Part shown: positions 1-21,559 of the stretch, in pieces
How the letters are laid out: each line of letters starts with the position of its first letter
How positions within the stretch are numbered: the first letter of the stretch is position 1
From: Rallus limicola
Taxonomy: Eukaryota; Chordata; Aves; Gruiformes; Rallidae
Direction of reading: 5' to 3'
DNA length: 64,000 bases
Assembly (NCBI GenBank): GCA_022605955.1
Contig: JAKCOZ010000008.1
Span: 26,227,083 to 26,291,082 of the forward strand
The notes under the pieces: generated by a model
Database searches by the model: none
What the model saw: the letters and a program-made list of their open reading frames with translations, nothing else
What the model was told of the DNA's origin: nothing
Program-made: the position numbers and the translations under genes

Positions 1-1401
1 CATCCTAGCAGTCTCCAGGAGATTTCCACTGTGTAACTGACAAATTTAGCAAAGCAGCTCTGCTGATAACACACAAGGAGGAAGAGGATTTGGGTTATTC
101 TCCTAGGACGGCCTGACTGCAGGGAGAATAGCAATGAATTTGCAGGGAGGATTAATGCACACAAGCATTTATTTCTGTTGAACACCAAAGGCAGATGTTT
201 ACATCCTCCAAACACATTTAAACAGTGTTCTGATTTCTTTTTCTTTAAAAATAAGGGCTTTCTATAAATGCTGCTGCTGTGAATTTTGAACACAGCAGGT
301 AAAATTTCTTGTACTAGACTCAGATAGACCCAGCATAATACAAGTCCTCCTATGAAACGAAACCAACAATAAATGATTCAGAAAAGCTCCACTGACATTA
401 AGACTGGAAAGTATGTGGCTCATAAGGCCAAAACCAGAGTGATAGGGGTTGCACATCTTACTGGACTTTAACAACAAACTGGCCATTTGAATTAAGTGAC
501 TCATTCTGTGAGAACAGTACCTTCACCATGCAAGAATTCATGTTGTTATTTTCTAACCTCTGAATGTTTCAATGAACTTAAACATTGGCTAGCTAAGAGT
601 ATGAGTTTTCCTTTAAAGAACCTTATGAGAAGTCAAAATAAACATCTGTTAGGAAGAATCTGGTAGCAGAAGGAAGGGTAGGTGATCTCTCAAGAATCTT
701 TCCATCTCCCCTCCCTCCATTTTAAGTGATTTATGACGCATTCTAGCTGCTGATACCATGACAGTCATCAGAACAGTTCCACAGATAACTAATAATAAAC
801 AAATAAGCTGAGTTTTGTTTAGGTCAAAAGCCAGCTGAGGGAATAAAGACAGAGCATTTTTTAAACAAAACCGAAAACAACCATGAGGTACCAAAAGACA
901 AATCTTTGAGACTATCTAAAATAGAAATCCTTAGTAAAACACTGGTGTTATTGTGCTCTTCTAAATCCCAGACTTCACCCAGTGATACTGACCCGTATGA
1001 ACAGTGGAAGACTTGGGCCTTACAAACGCAATTCTTTAACTAATGGATCACTAATGAAAACCAGTCTGGCTCAGCAGAAGACAGCAGAGCTTCCACTATA
1101 GTTCAAGAATGAACTCTAACATGGCACACAATGGATTTTCCAGTGCTGTATGGTATTGAGAGTTCAGAAGCACATTTTTTGCTTCAGGAGCCACTGATGG
1201 TCAGTTATTCTAACAGTCTCAAAAAAGGAAGAGGTTCAATCACATCTATGTTTTTAAGTGTGCCAGTAGTACCACCTAGCACCAGTACCAGAAAGCTCGA
1301 GCACAACTTCTAAAACTATGAACATTATTCCTCTCGTGGAACAGGATCAATATCTTAGATCTGGAGGATAAAACATTGAGTTAGAATTCTCTGCAGCCCA
1401 C
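1..1401 (-). other. CARF: CARF intron, continues off the left edge
   Basis: This lies downstream (in transcript direction) of the exon ending at 1402. I searched the minus strand for the next conserved CARF block, which follows RLRNCE, and did not see it, so it must lie left of the window. No repeat or RNA gene was recognised here. A 60-codon plus-strand open frame at 1131-1313 has no family resemblance I can name. Confidence 0.6.
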
Positions 1402-4400
1402 CTCACAGTTCCTGAGACGGCATGCCCATGCAGGCGTATTTGGAGGCAATGGCTGGAGAGGGATGGGAAAGGGATCTTCCACTACCCTGAAAAGAAAAAT
1501 AATAAAACCAGTAAAAGTCTACACACACCACCAGAAAAGCAACAATTCTGTCAAAATTACAGGTAACATCTCAAATTAGCACATTATGTACAACCCTACA
1601 GCACATGATCGAACTATGGAGATTGTACCAACTTGCTTTAAAAACCTTTCCCCCATACTCTATTTCATTGCTAAAATAATTCACACTAAATATAAGTGTT
1701 TAAAAACCACACCATTTTCTACATTCAAATCGACCTCTGATCATTTGGTAGTCTCAGTGTTGTCACTTGAAAGCGATAGACAAAACACAGTGAAGTAGAG
1801 CAGTTGATTGCATTGATAACTTTCTTACACAGACTGATGTTAGAATGCTAAAGGTTAAAACCAACATCAGACACTTGTTAAATGCTGCACGTTTTAGTAT
1901 CTTTTAAGTTACTGAAGGCCAGCTCGAGTAACTGTTTTAAGAATCTACGTTCTCCATTCCGTAAATCCTGGAGCAGAAACAATGTTTAATCGATGGTTAA
2001 TGCCAGAGCAAGTGCACCACCTCCTGTTCATACAGATGTGCCTCCTTTCCAGGTTATTCTTCTAACATGTACAGAATGCATTCACAAAATCCATTCACAA
2101 ACTCTCTCTCACCAATATATACAATTTGTGCTGCAGTGAGATTATTCTAATCTCTTCGACATCTCCATTTCAAAAGAGCATAAACTAAAGCAAAGCCAGC
2201 CTGCAGTCCACATAAGAAACGCTGTCTCTGGATTTTCTTCTTCTTGTTGATCACTATTGATTAATGGTTTGTTTTCTGGATTTGTTTTTAAGCAAAAAAA
2301 AGAATCCCAGAGTATTCAGGAATTAAAGAGTAGGCACCACTTAGCACAGGGACAGAATCAGGTGGATATCAAGAAAGAAAAACAGTAACTATTTTAACTT
2401 CAGAAACTTTTCTAACCCATCTGCCTGCCTATGTGTTCCACTAGAACACACCACTGGGGGCTACCTTTCCATATCTTAGCTAAGGAAGTTGAACAAGTTA
2501 TCCATGGAACAAAGATTAGCCTCTCCATCCTAATGCGAACTACTGAAATCTCCATCTAAAAATGAGTCTCTACTAACAACCCCTCAAACTCTCAACTTCC
2601 CCTGCAGCTCCTTCACTGGATCACTTTAATTTCAGTAGTTACTCAGAAATTACTGGATCCTGTAATTTCAGGAGTTCACACTGTGCCATTTAAACATCCA
2701 GCTATTGCTCTGGGCAGAATATATCTGACTGTTTCTGCAATACATAAGCAAAGAACATGATAAATATTAATTGGTCAGCGAGGAACCAAGTAAACAATGT
2801 GCAGAGTTCTCCTAAAGGACCACAATATTAGCACATTGTGTGCATTGTGATACCTCAGGAAAAAGAACTTATCTCTGAGAAGGGAGAGATAAAGAGGGAG
2901 AAAGAACAAGAGGGGTCACAAGTCTGCAGAACCTGCTCTGTGGCTTTGTTAGCAAGAAAAAAGCTAAAGCTCACCAAAAGAACCTGTAATGAAGAGGAGT
3001 AAATGGCCTTCAAATGTCTTTGAAGCCCACCAAGGGATTACTGGAGGGTAGTGAGCTCTTATAATGGAAAAACTAACCATTTCTTGGAAACCCTGTGAAT
3101 TTGCATACATCATAAAGGTGTATGTGTCTGGTATAAAAGCTGTGTAACTGACCCTGTACAGTGCACACATTAGGAGGAGTGATCCCCCTGTGCTGCCTGG
3201 CGCTGCAATAAAGAATAGTCACCAAGTTAGGCTTCATAGTCACCATGGCTACTAAGTTTTAACTTCAGCTTTTCATCAGTACTTCTAATTGCTCTGGCAC
3301 ATACAAAAACTGCCTGCACACACAGTTAGCTACACATTGCTCACTAATGCTAAGGGTTCATAGCCTCTGTTCTGTCGTAATTTTCTGACAACCATCGCAA
3401 AAATGAACTGCAAGAAGAACAGCACTAACAGTGGATCAAGGTCATTGTTCATCCTTTTACCTCCTGACCTACCTGGTGGCTGCTTTTTTCGATACGGTGA
3501 GAGATGCCTGTGGATGCAGAATGTAACTGCTTGCACTGTCTGCTAGAGCAGCCACAGCTGCAGTCTGCAAGTTCCCATCACCACACTCCCCTTCTGAAAC
3601 ATCTTCACAAAAATAAAACAACCTCCTGGTTAATAACTGAACTCAGAACGGGGAAATGACAAGCTACGATGAGTCTCTGTGTGGTGGAAAAGCAAGCATT
3701 TTGACATACAAAGCAAGGTTCCTAGATGATAACTAGTCTAACAGTTGTGAACCAATTCTCAAACTCTAGGCACTCAAATGAAGATACAGTTGATAAAGGT
3801 TGGTTGTACTTGGGGACTTTGGTAATCATGCTACAGCTAAGGAGCACTTCCACAACAAAGCACATAATCAGAACTTGTAAATACTCTGTTTACATTTCCA
3901 CAAAGCCATGTAGGATTGCACAGCTGCAAATCACACACTGGTTACCTTTAAAAGTAAGAAAAAAGGAGGTGATAGTACTGCTGTACTACCAAAAGAACAA
4001 GTTAAAACTGGCCACTTAAATGGAATCTGTGGTGCTGTTAGAACAAATGTTTTAGCCTTTCCTGATAACCAGGAGCAATCCATAAGCCAGAGAATACTTG
4101 CCAGAGAAAAGTGTGTGGATAGTTAAACAAAAACATAATGGAAAACGGTGAAAGCAGATGTTTGATCTCAATGTAAAGAAAAGGAGGCTCTCTTCAGGTG
4201 CGGGATTTTTCCCCTTCAAATGAAAGCTTCTTTCCCCCATACCAAGAGAGTGTAGTAAGTACTGACCCAGTACCAAAATCACTCTACCTTAATGCATGAG
4301 CCAGATGATTCCCAAGTGTAGTCCTCAGAGTAACACCACTGGCTCAGAGCTCGGAGCACTGGTTCCTTCTACACAGACATGCCCTTAAGACCCTAGAGCC

Positions 4401-7400
4401 TGTGCTATTTCGTGCACTACCACCACCTGCAGGCACGTGAAACTCAAGGGCAAGGGCTGACAGTCTGTTCTTCCTTTTTAATCTCTGCAGTAAACCACTG
4501 ACCAGTCTTCCTAACTGTATTCTAAAGACTTCTATTCACACAGCATCAAGACTCTAGTCTTACCTTTGAGCTCTCATTCCATGAGAGCACTTAAGCAGTG
4601 CTTAGATTAAAAATTTTAAACTGAAAAAAAATTTAAAAAAACCTTGGAGAGTTTAACAAAATGTGGTAACTTAGTTCTCAGTCCTATCCTATGAATGGAA
4701 ACTAGTACACAGCACCCTGCCACCAGCAAGGCTTGCAGATAAATAATCGAGGCTTTCAGACAGCAGTATGTCCATTTTTTAGAGTAAAGCTTAAAATTCA
4801 CACTTCTAGCTGTGCATCTCACCACAAACTTGAAACGTGCTGGGTAACACATTGAGGGGGAAAAAAAACTTAGCAACGAATTGAAAGCTATATCTCATTC
4901 TCTTCATTTGGAACTGAATTTCTACCTATGAAATTCATTCCTGGCTTCACAAAAGCTGCATCATCCCCAGTGTCCTCTGGAACAGACCAGAAGAACGTCA
5001 ACTCTTCTATCTGCATTACCTGAATTAACTACTAACTCCAAATGAAGCAGACAGTGAAAACCTGATGCTGAATAGTACAGCTGTCTAGTTTGGCACAAAT
5101 ATCCTTATTAATGGCAAATAAAGCAAGAAGCAACTTTGTGCCTGGTATTTCCATTTATCCATCACATACTTACAGTGAGCATAGCATATACAACATAACA
5201 GTTCTTATCACAGAAAGCGTGGGGTGTGGGGTGCCAGGAGGAGTCAAAAAGCACACTCACTAAGTATGCATTTTTGTCTTACAATTGACTAAGGAAAGGA
5301 AATTCAAACAAACAAGGTTCTTGGAAAAAAAAAGAAAAAAGAAAAAAGAAGAGAGACCATGAAGGACATGCTGAGTCACGAGAACACACACCCTGAGTCC
5401 CACAGGTTAAACTCACCCTGTGTACTGGGCACATCCAGAAGTTGACCTTGAGGAATAATCACTTGGGCCATTCCTGACTGGCCAGAAGGAATGACATGCA
5501 GAACCTGTCCATTTTCTGACTGGCTGGCAACAATCATCTGCAAAGCAACCACACAAAAACATGACTGGCACTAGTTTGACTTGGTTTGCTTGTTATCAGA
5601 GGAGGAAATATTTTGGCTGGAATGAGAGCTCATAAATTAGCTTGATTTCTCTTAAGGAAACCACCTATATCCTGTCAGTTTCTTCAAGTTCCTTCCTCCC
5701 TTTTAAAACACCCCTTAATTGATTAAAGGGGGACCCCCCCCCCCCCCCAAAACTTATCAGATTCTACAATGAATTACAAGTTTCTTTGAAACTTAGAACA
5801 CCCCTATTAAAGCTATCAAAAACCAGAACGCCATTTATAGTTGGATAAACTGCAACCCCATTTGTGGGTTAGCATAATTAATCACAACATTTAAACATTT
5901 TGACCTTTACTCCTATGGAGCTGACCTCTGTGGGCAGTATTTTATGCAAAAAGCAAATAGAAGAAAAGCTCCAAGACTTAAAATAAAAAGTCTCTTAGAA
6001 AAACTTAAATCTAGAAAACTTAAACAACTCCTTATGGCAAATTTTCCCATAAACACCAAGGAGCTGCTCCCAACAATGTTATAAAACCTAGAACAACCCA
6101 CCATCATTTTTGATTTACTGCACTTTAATTGGAGGAAGCATCTTTAGCACCAGTACCACACCTCAGCCAAACTCTGTGGTGACAGAGTTACCTTTTTACA
6201 AAACAAGTTTTAAGAGTTACACAGCGATACTTTAAGCAAATTAATTGGCACAGAAGGAGAGACAAACTGGTTTAGCTTACTGCTCATGTTCCAGTCTCCC
6301 CAAAAGACTACAGGGAGACTCATCCACGGAATAGAGAGGAAGCAGCAGCAGAGCTATGAGATCTCACCACACAACAACATCCAGGTCTGCTGATGACAAG
6401 AGATGTAAGTTGTGGTGTGGAGCCAGAATTTTCCTACCTGAGGAAGGGCAACTGGAGCACGAACTGGGTGACTGAAAAGTTTCACCTCATTGCTAAAGTC
6501 TGACCCTCCTCTGAATCCAACAGCTGTCCTGTTTTGAGACACTCACCATCTGTGCACTGGGCCCTCCCAGGGGCTGCAGCTCATAGAGGGGCTGCCCAGT
6601 TGGGTCTACCAGGTGGAACTCCCCAGCAGAGCAAGGCTGTGGCGGCCACACAGGTGCAGACAGTGACGGAGAACTGCCTGAGAGGTGCACGGCGATGGGC
6701 GAGGCTGCAGGAGAGTCACTCTGTCCAAACACCACATCCCTGGAATCCATGCAGGTTAGGTGCTTTCACAGAGGAAAAACAGTAAAATGTGCTTTAATCT
6801 TGAGTAGCAATTTCTATTTAAAAAAAAAAGACAAAGAAAAGAACATTTAAAACCACTGTGCTGTACTGCACAGTTGGAGGGTGCTCGTGTCCTGATCAAG
6901 AAGCTACAAGGTAACACTAACAGTTCTAATTTTGGTTTACATTCCCGTACAGAAAATGTTTTTATATTTCTGCTGCCTAGAACAAACTCTCTTCACTATG
7001 GCAAAAGACAATCCCTTGTGCCCAACCTCTGTTCCCCAAAGCCACTTACCACTTTAAAACATCTCAAGTCTACCCAGAAACCAAGAGAATTTACGCAAAA
7101 GCTCCCCATCTGACTAGAAAACATCTCCCAACTTGATCTGACTTCAAAAGAAATCCTAGGTACTATTCTACTCTGCCTTTGGACATACACATTTAGCCAT
7201 GAAGACTACAGTCTCTCTATGCTTTCACAACTCTTTACCACAGAAAAAACACAAGCAACACAAAACCACAGAAGTCCAAGAATTATACAGATTAGATTCT
7301 GGAGCCCTCAAAAAAAATAGGTACTCAGAGCTTATGTTCATCAAGCTTGCAGAATCAAGTTCCTGCAGCACATCCCATTTTCATTAAATTTAAACGTTTC

Positions 7401-8277
7401 AGCACAAATATCTGTCTTGTTCAAATTCTAACACCACAAATATTAAACACATAAAAATAACAGAAAGTAGGCAGCCCCTGCATCAGGCTGTCATCAGGCC
7501 AACACAGGGAGGAGGGCAGCAATTTGTGGTACCTCTTGAAGCAACCACACAAAGAACTCCGTTTCTGCAACAAAAAATTGCAAACTACAAATTCAAGGAG
7601 TGGGAAAAAATTGTTTCTAGATTTTATATTAAAGTCATACCTGCGCCAAAGAACCTTCTCAAAACTCCTGCAGGTATAAAACTTCTGTGCTGAAACTGTC
7701 TAATATAAGCTACACCACAAAAGCAGCAACAAATAAACAGCAAGAATTGTGTTACCAAATTCATGTAGAGACTACCAGCACACTTCCAAATCACTACCTG
7801 AACATTTAGTTATCTGAAGTAACCTGCAAAAGAACATTTAAGCACAGAAATCTCTCCAACTAGGAACATCTAGCAACTTTTGATAATACCTATATCAGAT
7901 ACTCCCTTCCCCAGTACCCACAGAGATGTCCTGTGCCCCTGGATTCCCATCATCACATTTGGTCACTAAGCAATTTGACCTGATTTTCAAGTGTTCTTGA
8001 ACCCCTCCTGCTCCAAGGCATGTCGCCAAGTATTGATGTTCAAAACTGAATGGCTCAAGAATCCAAGGGGAAGAACCTTTATACACTTTTAAAAGGCACA
8101 ATGTATTGCTACAAAGGCAAGAAAAAATGCTGTGCTATAAACTCATCTAGTGAGAATGTAAAGAAAGCCTCTAATAAAGACAAGCCATTCACATCTCACC
8201 TGGAAAACCCGAACATTTGTTTCTGACTCCTCTCTGGTATTACAGTTGCCTATGAACAAATCATTAGTGCCTTCCAT
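1402..8277 (-). CDS. CARF: CARF (calcium-responsive transcription factor), 5' coding exons, partial
   Basis: CARF is a nuclear transcription factor first described as binding a calcium-response element in neuronal genes. Coding exons on the minus strand, in transcript order: 8277-8200 (starts ATG, residues MEGTNDLF), 6762-6547 ([14 protein letters not shown]...GPSAQM), 5537-5417 ([13 protein letters not shown]...), 3593-3473 (...[11 protein letters not shown]...) and 1486-1402 (VVEDPF...[10 protein letters not shown]). Every junction is AG/GT (donors gtgaga, gtgagt, gtgagt, gtaggt, gtgggc) and phases agree (0,0,1,2,0), giving 207 codons. The motifs [17 protein letters not shown] and WACRLR match my recollection of human CARF, which is about 725 residues. 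The DNA-binding region and C-terminus lie beyond the left edge. The gene is divergent from WDR12. The first two exons contain no frame lesion. Confidence is high for identity and exon borders; the acceptor of exon 6762-6547 is inferred from phase. Confidence 0.95.
5734..5748. repeat. Poly(C) run in a CARF intron
   Basis: Fifteen consecutive C after a short purine stretch. Confidence 0.95.
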
Positions 8278-8322
8278 AGCGACTTCACAGTCAGCTCCAT
8301 CTTTTCCCCACTACAAGATGAC
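8200..8322 (-). other. CARF: CARF exon carrying the start codon plus 5' UTR with an overlapping upstream ORF
   Basis: Read on the minus strand, a tttttcag acceptor opens the exon at 8322 and a gtgaga donor closes it after 8200. The CARF ATG is at 8277-8275 with G at -3 and G at +4. An upstream ATG at 8300-8298 also has a strong context (A at -3, G at +4). It opens a 16-codon frame (MELTVKSL...) that ends in TAG at 8252-8250, past the CARF start and in a different frame. Its translation would be expected to reduce initiation at the CARF ATG; that effect is inference. Confidence 0.8.
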
Positions 8323-9214
8323 CTGAAAAAGGTTAGAAAAATTTCTGTCAGCCTTCCATACTTCAGCTTCAACCAAGAAATTGCTGCAGGTTTTTGTGGT
8401 CTTACAACTTTAGACTCACAAACACTTAATGACAACAGCATTGCAATCGAACAGCAAATCCTTGCCTCTTTATCACCTCATTACCCACTGCAGAAAAATT
8501 CTGATGTGCTGCTCCAGGAGTATAGTTAATTAATTCCTGCAGTTTAGGATGAGGGAGGAAGAAAGGCGTTCAGGATCCCTTTACAGATGGGCAGTGTTGT
8601 ATTAGAACAGGACTCCAACAAGCTTTATCATCTTCATCACACAGTAAATTCCTTGAGATGGACCTTCTTGGCTGTGGTGCTCCACAGCTTTTGTAAGGAG
8701 AAAGTAAAAGGCTACAAGTCGCTTGAGAAGAACTATACAACCCTAGAAGCACAAACTTATTTTGCTCTGCAAAGATATAAAGGACCACAGGCAATGTAAA
8801 TCCACACCTCTGCGGCTTTTGAAGCTGAATAAAGCATTCTGCTGATACAAACATTGTGAAGATAAGCGGCTCACATGCTCAATACACTAAATACTTTAAA
8901 GCAGATTTATTTTTCCACTCCATTTTCAATTGATGACACTCCAAACCATGTTTATAAAAAAAATTGTTGTAGCTTTGGATCTGAGAACAATTACCAGATG
9001 TTTCATTTAAGATATCTGAAGCGCATTAGCAGCAAATAAAAAAAAAAAAACAAACCCAACCAAAAAAACCCACCCCTAGATTTCATCATCACTCAACTAT
9101 TTCCCCTCTCTTAAAAGATGTAAAGATAGGTCAGTTATGTCAAAGCAGTGTATTTAGTTCTTTGAGATAAACTGGAGAAGTTTCTTCCAGGGATACTGAT
9201 AACACATGCCCTGA

Positions 9215-9440
9215 GCATGCTAGAACACAAGAACCAAGGATGGCTGTATCAGGACAGATCAACGGCCCAAACAGCCCAACACCCTGTATCTAACATTGGT
9301 TAATAATAAAGCTCAGAGAAAAAATGACAGCAGTAGGGCAAACATCCTGTGACATTTATCCAGCTTCCTCTTACAAGCAGCCAAGGGATACGTGATGTTT
9401 TAGGTTTGGGTTTAAAAAATGCCCTTGGCATGGTTTTGCC
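9215..9440 (+). repeat. Ancient CR1/L3-like LINE relic
   Basis: The phrase order ggacagatcaacggccca, aacagcccaacaccctgtat, then tctaacattgg resembles the old amniote CR1/L3-type 3' consensus (a stretch mentioning a rating against neighbours, then 'agcccag..tcctgtctc.gacagtggc'). Divergence is high and no boundaries are visible. The family assignment is from memory and tentative. Confidence 0.4.
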
Positions 9441-12080
9441 CTGAGACTTTGTCTAATCACTAACTTAACCCAGGGGAACTACATCATCCCAGACAGTGAA
9501 CTTCATGGCTTAACCATCCAGTTGTCATTACCCCAAGTGCTGTGCAATCCCAAACAAAAAAGTCTCAGGGTCTTTTTTGTCTTAAAGAAATACGCTTTTA
9601 GAGTACTTAGAGGTATGCTGTTAGCAATATTTATATAACTATAAAATTTATTAATGAAGTCCCCAAACAAGACAGTTAAATCCTGCATACATATGTATTT
9701 TTGCCATGAAGAGGTAAATAGCATACACGTATTTTTTTCTTTCCTTAAACACTTTACCCAAGGCACCACAAAAATTTCCAAAGTAACAATGCCGTAGCCC
9801 ATATTTTAACAAGTGGCTGAAGGAGAAACATGGGAGTTTGATGTTAGTGGAAAGTGAGATCAACAGCTGTATCCTTAGTGCATGGTGTGCCAGGCAGGCA
9901 GCTCTCAGCTTTGGCCTTCACACAGCTCCATCCAAACTGCTCACAGGCTGCTCCCCCTGACGTTCACCGCTCCTAGCCCGCTTCCAACTCAAGGGTTAGC
10001 ACGTTTTAATGCCACAGCACTGCTTCCTTCACACTGCTGCCACTTGGGAAGCACTTTTCTCAAAATAAAAGGAAATCTATGGCCATTGCTATTTTTGGTT
10101 CTACTCTACAAAGACATCAAGCAGCCACAGACACTGCTAGCAGAAACAAACACACCCACCACTACCAGCAGCAGTTTAAAGAAGGTCTTACAGACAGGAT
10201 CCTCAAGAGAGGTGGCATGGCACGCTGCAGTCAAGTCTATGCGTTACCAGCAGTGGTTCAATGCCAAAGACCAACGCACCGACAGCTCAAGATCATGTGG
10301 CAAAACACAAAAGACAGCCTGATCTTGACTGATTTATCCATCAAGATCTCCCATAACTCAGCTGCCAAAGCCGGGGCAGCTCTTGCATAGGCTAGGCTCT
10401 CACTTATGTTTTGTCTAACAAAACTTATTAACTTATCAGGAGCTCTCAAGCAGGGTTTCAATGCTCACTCTGAGCCGAGCCTTTCCTGTGACAGTAGCAG
10501 TCTCATCTGGTCCAGAAGCCCATATACCACTCCTTTACATATTCATTTTTAAAGACATTAACAGGAGTCAAGCTAGCGATAACTCTGAAATGCCATTACT
10601 GACCAGACATGCTTCCACCCTGTCTTACAGATTTCTCTATTTTCTTCCCTCCAGTTCTTTATTCTAGGGTAACCTACACCCACCAGCTGCAGGAAGTAGA
10701 CCCTAAGAGTACACCTGTTCTAGACCAGATTAATTTTAAGGCTTGACATACTGCTACCTTCCACAGTATGAGCCCTCCCTTGTGAAGGCAGCACACAGCC
10801 AGGCTCCAGAAGGAAGTGCTGCCTTTCAAAACCCCACAGCCAGTTATTTTAACACTGAGTCAACAGCACAAGATTTTGCTTATAAGAAGAAACCTAAACT
10901 GTGAAAAAGAGGTAACCCCATTGTGACCCTAAGGGCATTCTACCTAGGAGTTCTCTGCTGGGGCAGGAGGCAGAGAATTCTCTTACACTTTTCAAGCTTT
11001 AAGTTTTCAACACAGTGTCACTGAAAAGTGAAGGTAATTTAAAAAAACCAAAAAGACAAGGATTGAGCGTGTAACTTCATGGCTTTAGTATTTCTGACAG
11101 CAACATTCCCCATGGTTTTAGTTCACACTTCACGGCAGGAAATACAGGTAGTCGAATGCCTCACCAGCAGTCGCCTCAGGGCTGTCCACAGGACACTTCA
11201 GAAGTTTTATGAGAAGAGTTAAGCCAGTTGCACAGCTTCCAACAACCAAATGGGCTCTCTCTGGAAAAGCTGCCTCTGACGGCATCCCTCTGCCGCCGTC
11301 TCGAAACACAGCAGGGAGGGAATGAGGGCACAGCCGTACCCTCAGGTAAAGGGGTCACGGCGCGCTCTGCACTGGCTCCAGATTCGGCTCGCCCCTCAGA
11401 GCCTGTGCAGGAAGCGCGGAGGGTCCGGGGACTCCCGGTGAAAAGGGTCCCCAGGCGAGGCCACTTCTGAGCAACGAGCGCGGACACCCAGGAAGCGCGG
11501 CTGTGACACACAGCGTCCCGTCTCGCAAGCACGGTTAGCCAAGAGACGAGGCGCAGTGTGACAGAACAGCCGGACTCCAGACCGGCCGCTGCCCCGACCT
11601 GGTCGCTACCTCGTGAGGCTACGAGAGCTGCCAAGGCGGCTGGAAAACCCCACGCTACGGAGAGGAGCCCTCTCCCCAGAACAGCAGATCCCCTTCTCTC
11701 AGAGCCTGCCACCTTCCCACTCGTAGGAAGCTTATTACTGCCGCGTAACTTGCCACGCAAAGTGACATAGCCCAAGCTACACCGAGAAGACGCCACCGGC
11801 AGATGATATCCCGCACACGCCGGCTCCGGCCGCACACGAGTTGCCGCTCGCCGCCACGGGAGCGAAGCCAGTACCGTGGGCGCTGCTGCTCCGTCCGGCC
11901 CGGCTCAGCTCGGCTCGAACAGGGGTACAGCGAGCGGCAAGCACCTGACCCCTCCAGCTGCGCAACAGCCTGCGAGTGCTCCGCGGAAAGCGGCCCCCAG
12001 GCCCCAGCCCCGCGGGGGACAACCTTACCCCCTGCGCCTCTTGCCCCCGCCCCCCGGTCACACCCCCCGCACCACAACCA

Positions 12081-12121
12081 CGGGGCAGGGAAAGCGGGGC
12101 AGGGAAAGCGGGGCAGGCAAG
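12081..12121. repeat. 14-bp tandem repeat, three copies, in the CpG island
   Basis: The unit cggggcagggaaag appears twice perfectly and a third time as cggggcaggcaag. It lies on the CARF side of the shared promoter, within the probable CARF 5' UTR or proximal promoter. Confidence 0.85.
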
Positions 12122-12574
12122 CACGGGCCCCACCCGCCGCTCCGGGGGTAGAGCGCGGCGCGACACGACGCGGCCCAGCCCTCAGCGGCCCCGTCAAAGA
12201 ACCCAAGGGAGCTCCACACGCTACCTCGTCCCGGCTCCCACTGGCGCCGCCATGCAGCCCGCCCCTCAGCGCACGCGCACCACCGCGCCCGCCCTCTAGC
12301 CGGGAGGGGAGGGGGCACGCGCAGGGGGCGCCGGGAAGGTGGCGGCGCGAGGCCTCTCGGGAACCGTGGCTCGCGGCCTGGGCGTGCGCGGCATGCCGGG
12401 CCTCGCGGTCTCCGCGGCAACCCGCCGCAGCCTGCCGCCGGCCGCGTGGCGCAGCGGCAGCGCGCGGCCAGGGCCGGGCTGAGGAAGAGACCGCGGCCGC
12501 GGCCGCGGCTGCGGTTGGGCCGGCGCGCGGGAGGCGGGAGGCGGTGCCCCGCGCGCGGGCGCGGCTAGCGGCGG

Positions 12575-12580
12575 CACGTG
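12575..12580. promoter_or_regulatory. CACGTG E-box next to the WDR12 start
   Basis: This is a perfect palindromic E-box, the preferred MYC/MAX and USF site. WDR12's partners PES1 and BOP1 are known MYC-responsive ribosome-biogenesis genes, so a MYC site here fits. Whether it is used is not shown by the sequence. Confidence 0.55.
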
Positions 12581-12610
12581 GTCGGGGACGAGACCAGCAG
12601 CGGCGGCAGC

Positions 12611-21193
<8,583 letters not shown>

Positions 21194-21550
21194 AGGTCAG
21201 GAGCAAGAAGACTTAAAAAACAAAACAAAACCAAAAAAATGTTCAGCAGCATTCACACTCTGTTAACACCCTTCACCTGCTGTTCCTGGTTTTAGTGTTG
21301 GTAACTTATATCCATATTTGTCAAGGAAAACGGGCGGCAAGCAGTTATGAATGTGATGAAGGTGAAAAAAACAAAGGGCATTTCCTCCCTTTTTGATGGC
21401 TTTCAATTAACAACTTATAAAATACTATTTGTTTAGCCCTTTTAATAAGGAGTGAACTGTTCCTGATACAGAAAAAATTACTGGACTAAATTATTTTGAG
21501 TTTATCTGCTTTCTCTTGAAAAAAAAAAATAAAGCTTTTATCTACAGTCC
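21194..21550 (+). other. WDR12: WDR12 3' UTR
   Basis: The stretch runs from the TGA to the first strong poly(A) signal. It is A/T-rich with no conserved reading frame. The end is inferred as 10-25 bp past the AATAAA at 21528-21533. Confidence 0.7.
21528..21533 (+). terminator. WDR12 polyadenylation signal AATAAA
   Basis: This is the first canonical AATAAA downstream of the WDR12 stop codon, 335 bp away, directly after an A-run. Confidence 0.7.
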
Positions 21551-21559
21551 ATTGGCATA

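Larger units (their letters stand above)
8323..12225 (-). other. CARF: CARF 5' UTR region/first intron
   Basis: This is non-coding DNA between the start-codon exon and the shared CpG-island promoter. A candidate non-coding first exon would end at 12225 (minus-strand sequence GACGAG followed by gtagcg), but other GT dinucleotides in the GC-rich stretch could serve as well, so the first exon is not fixed. The interval holds one old CR1/L3-like relic (about 9215-9440). A 146-codon open frame at 9882-10322 shows no recognisable domain. Confidence 0.4.

Noticed and set aside
1131..1313. 60-codon plus-strand open frame in the CARF intron
   Set aside because: Considered as a small gene or retrocopy; no similarity I can name and no supporting context.
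4052..4282. Minus-strand frame with a phrase resembling the CARF SYILHPQ block
   Set aside because: The true exon with SSYILHPQ and correct splice phases was found at 3473-3593.
9882..10322. 146-codon plus-strand open frame in the CARF 5' intron
   Set aside because: No recognisable motif, no splice context and no neighbouring coding sign; length is possible by chance.
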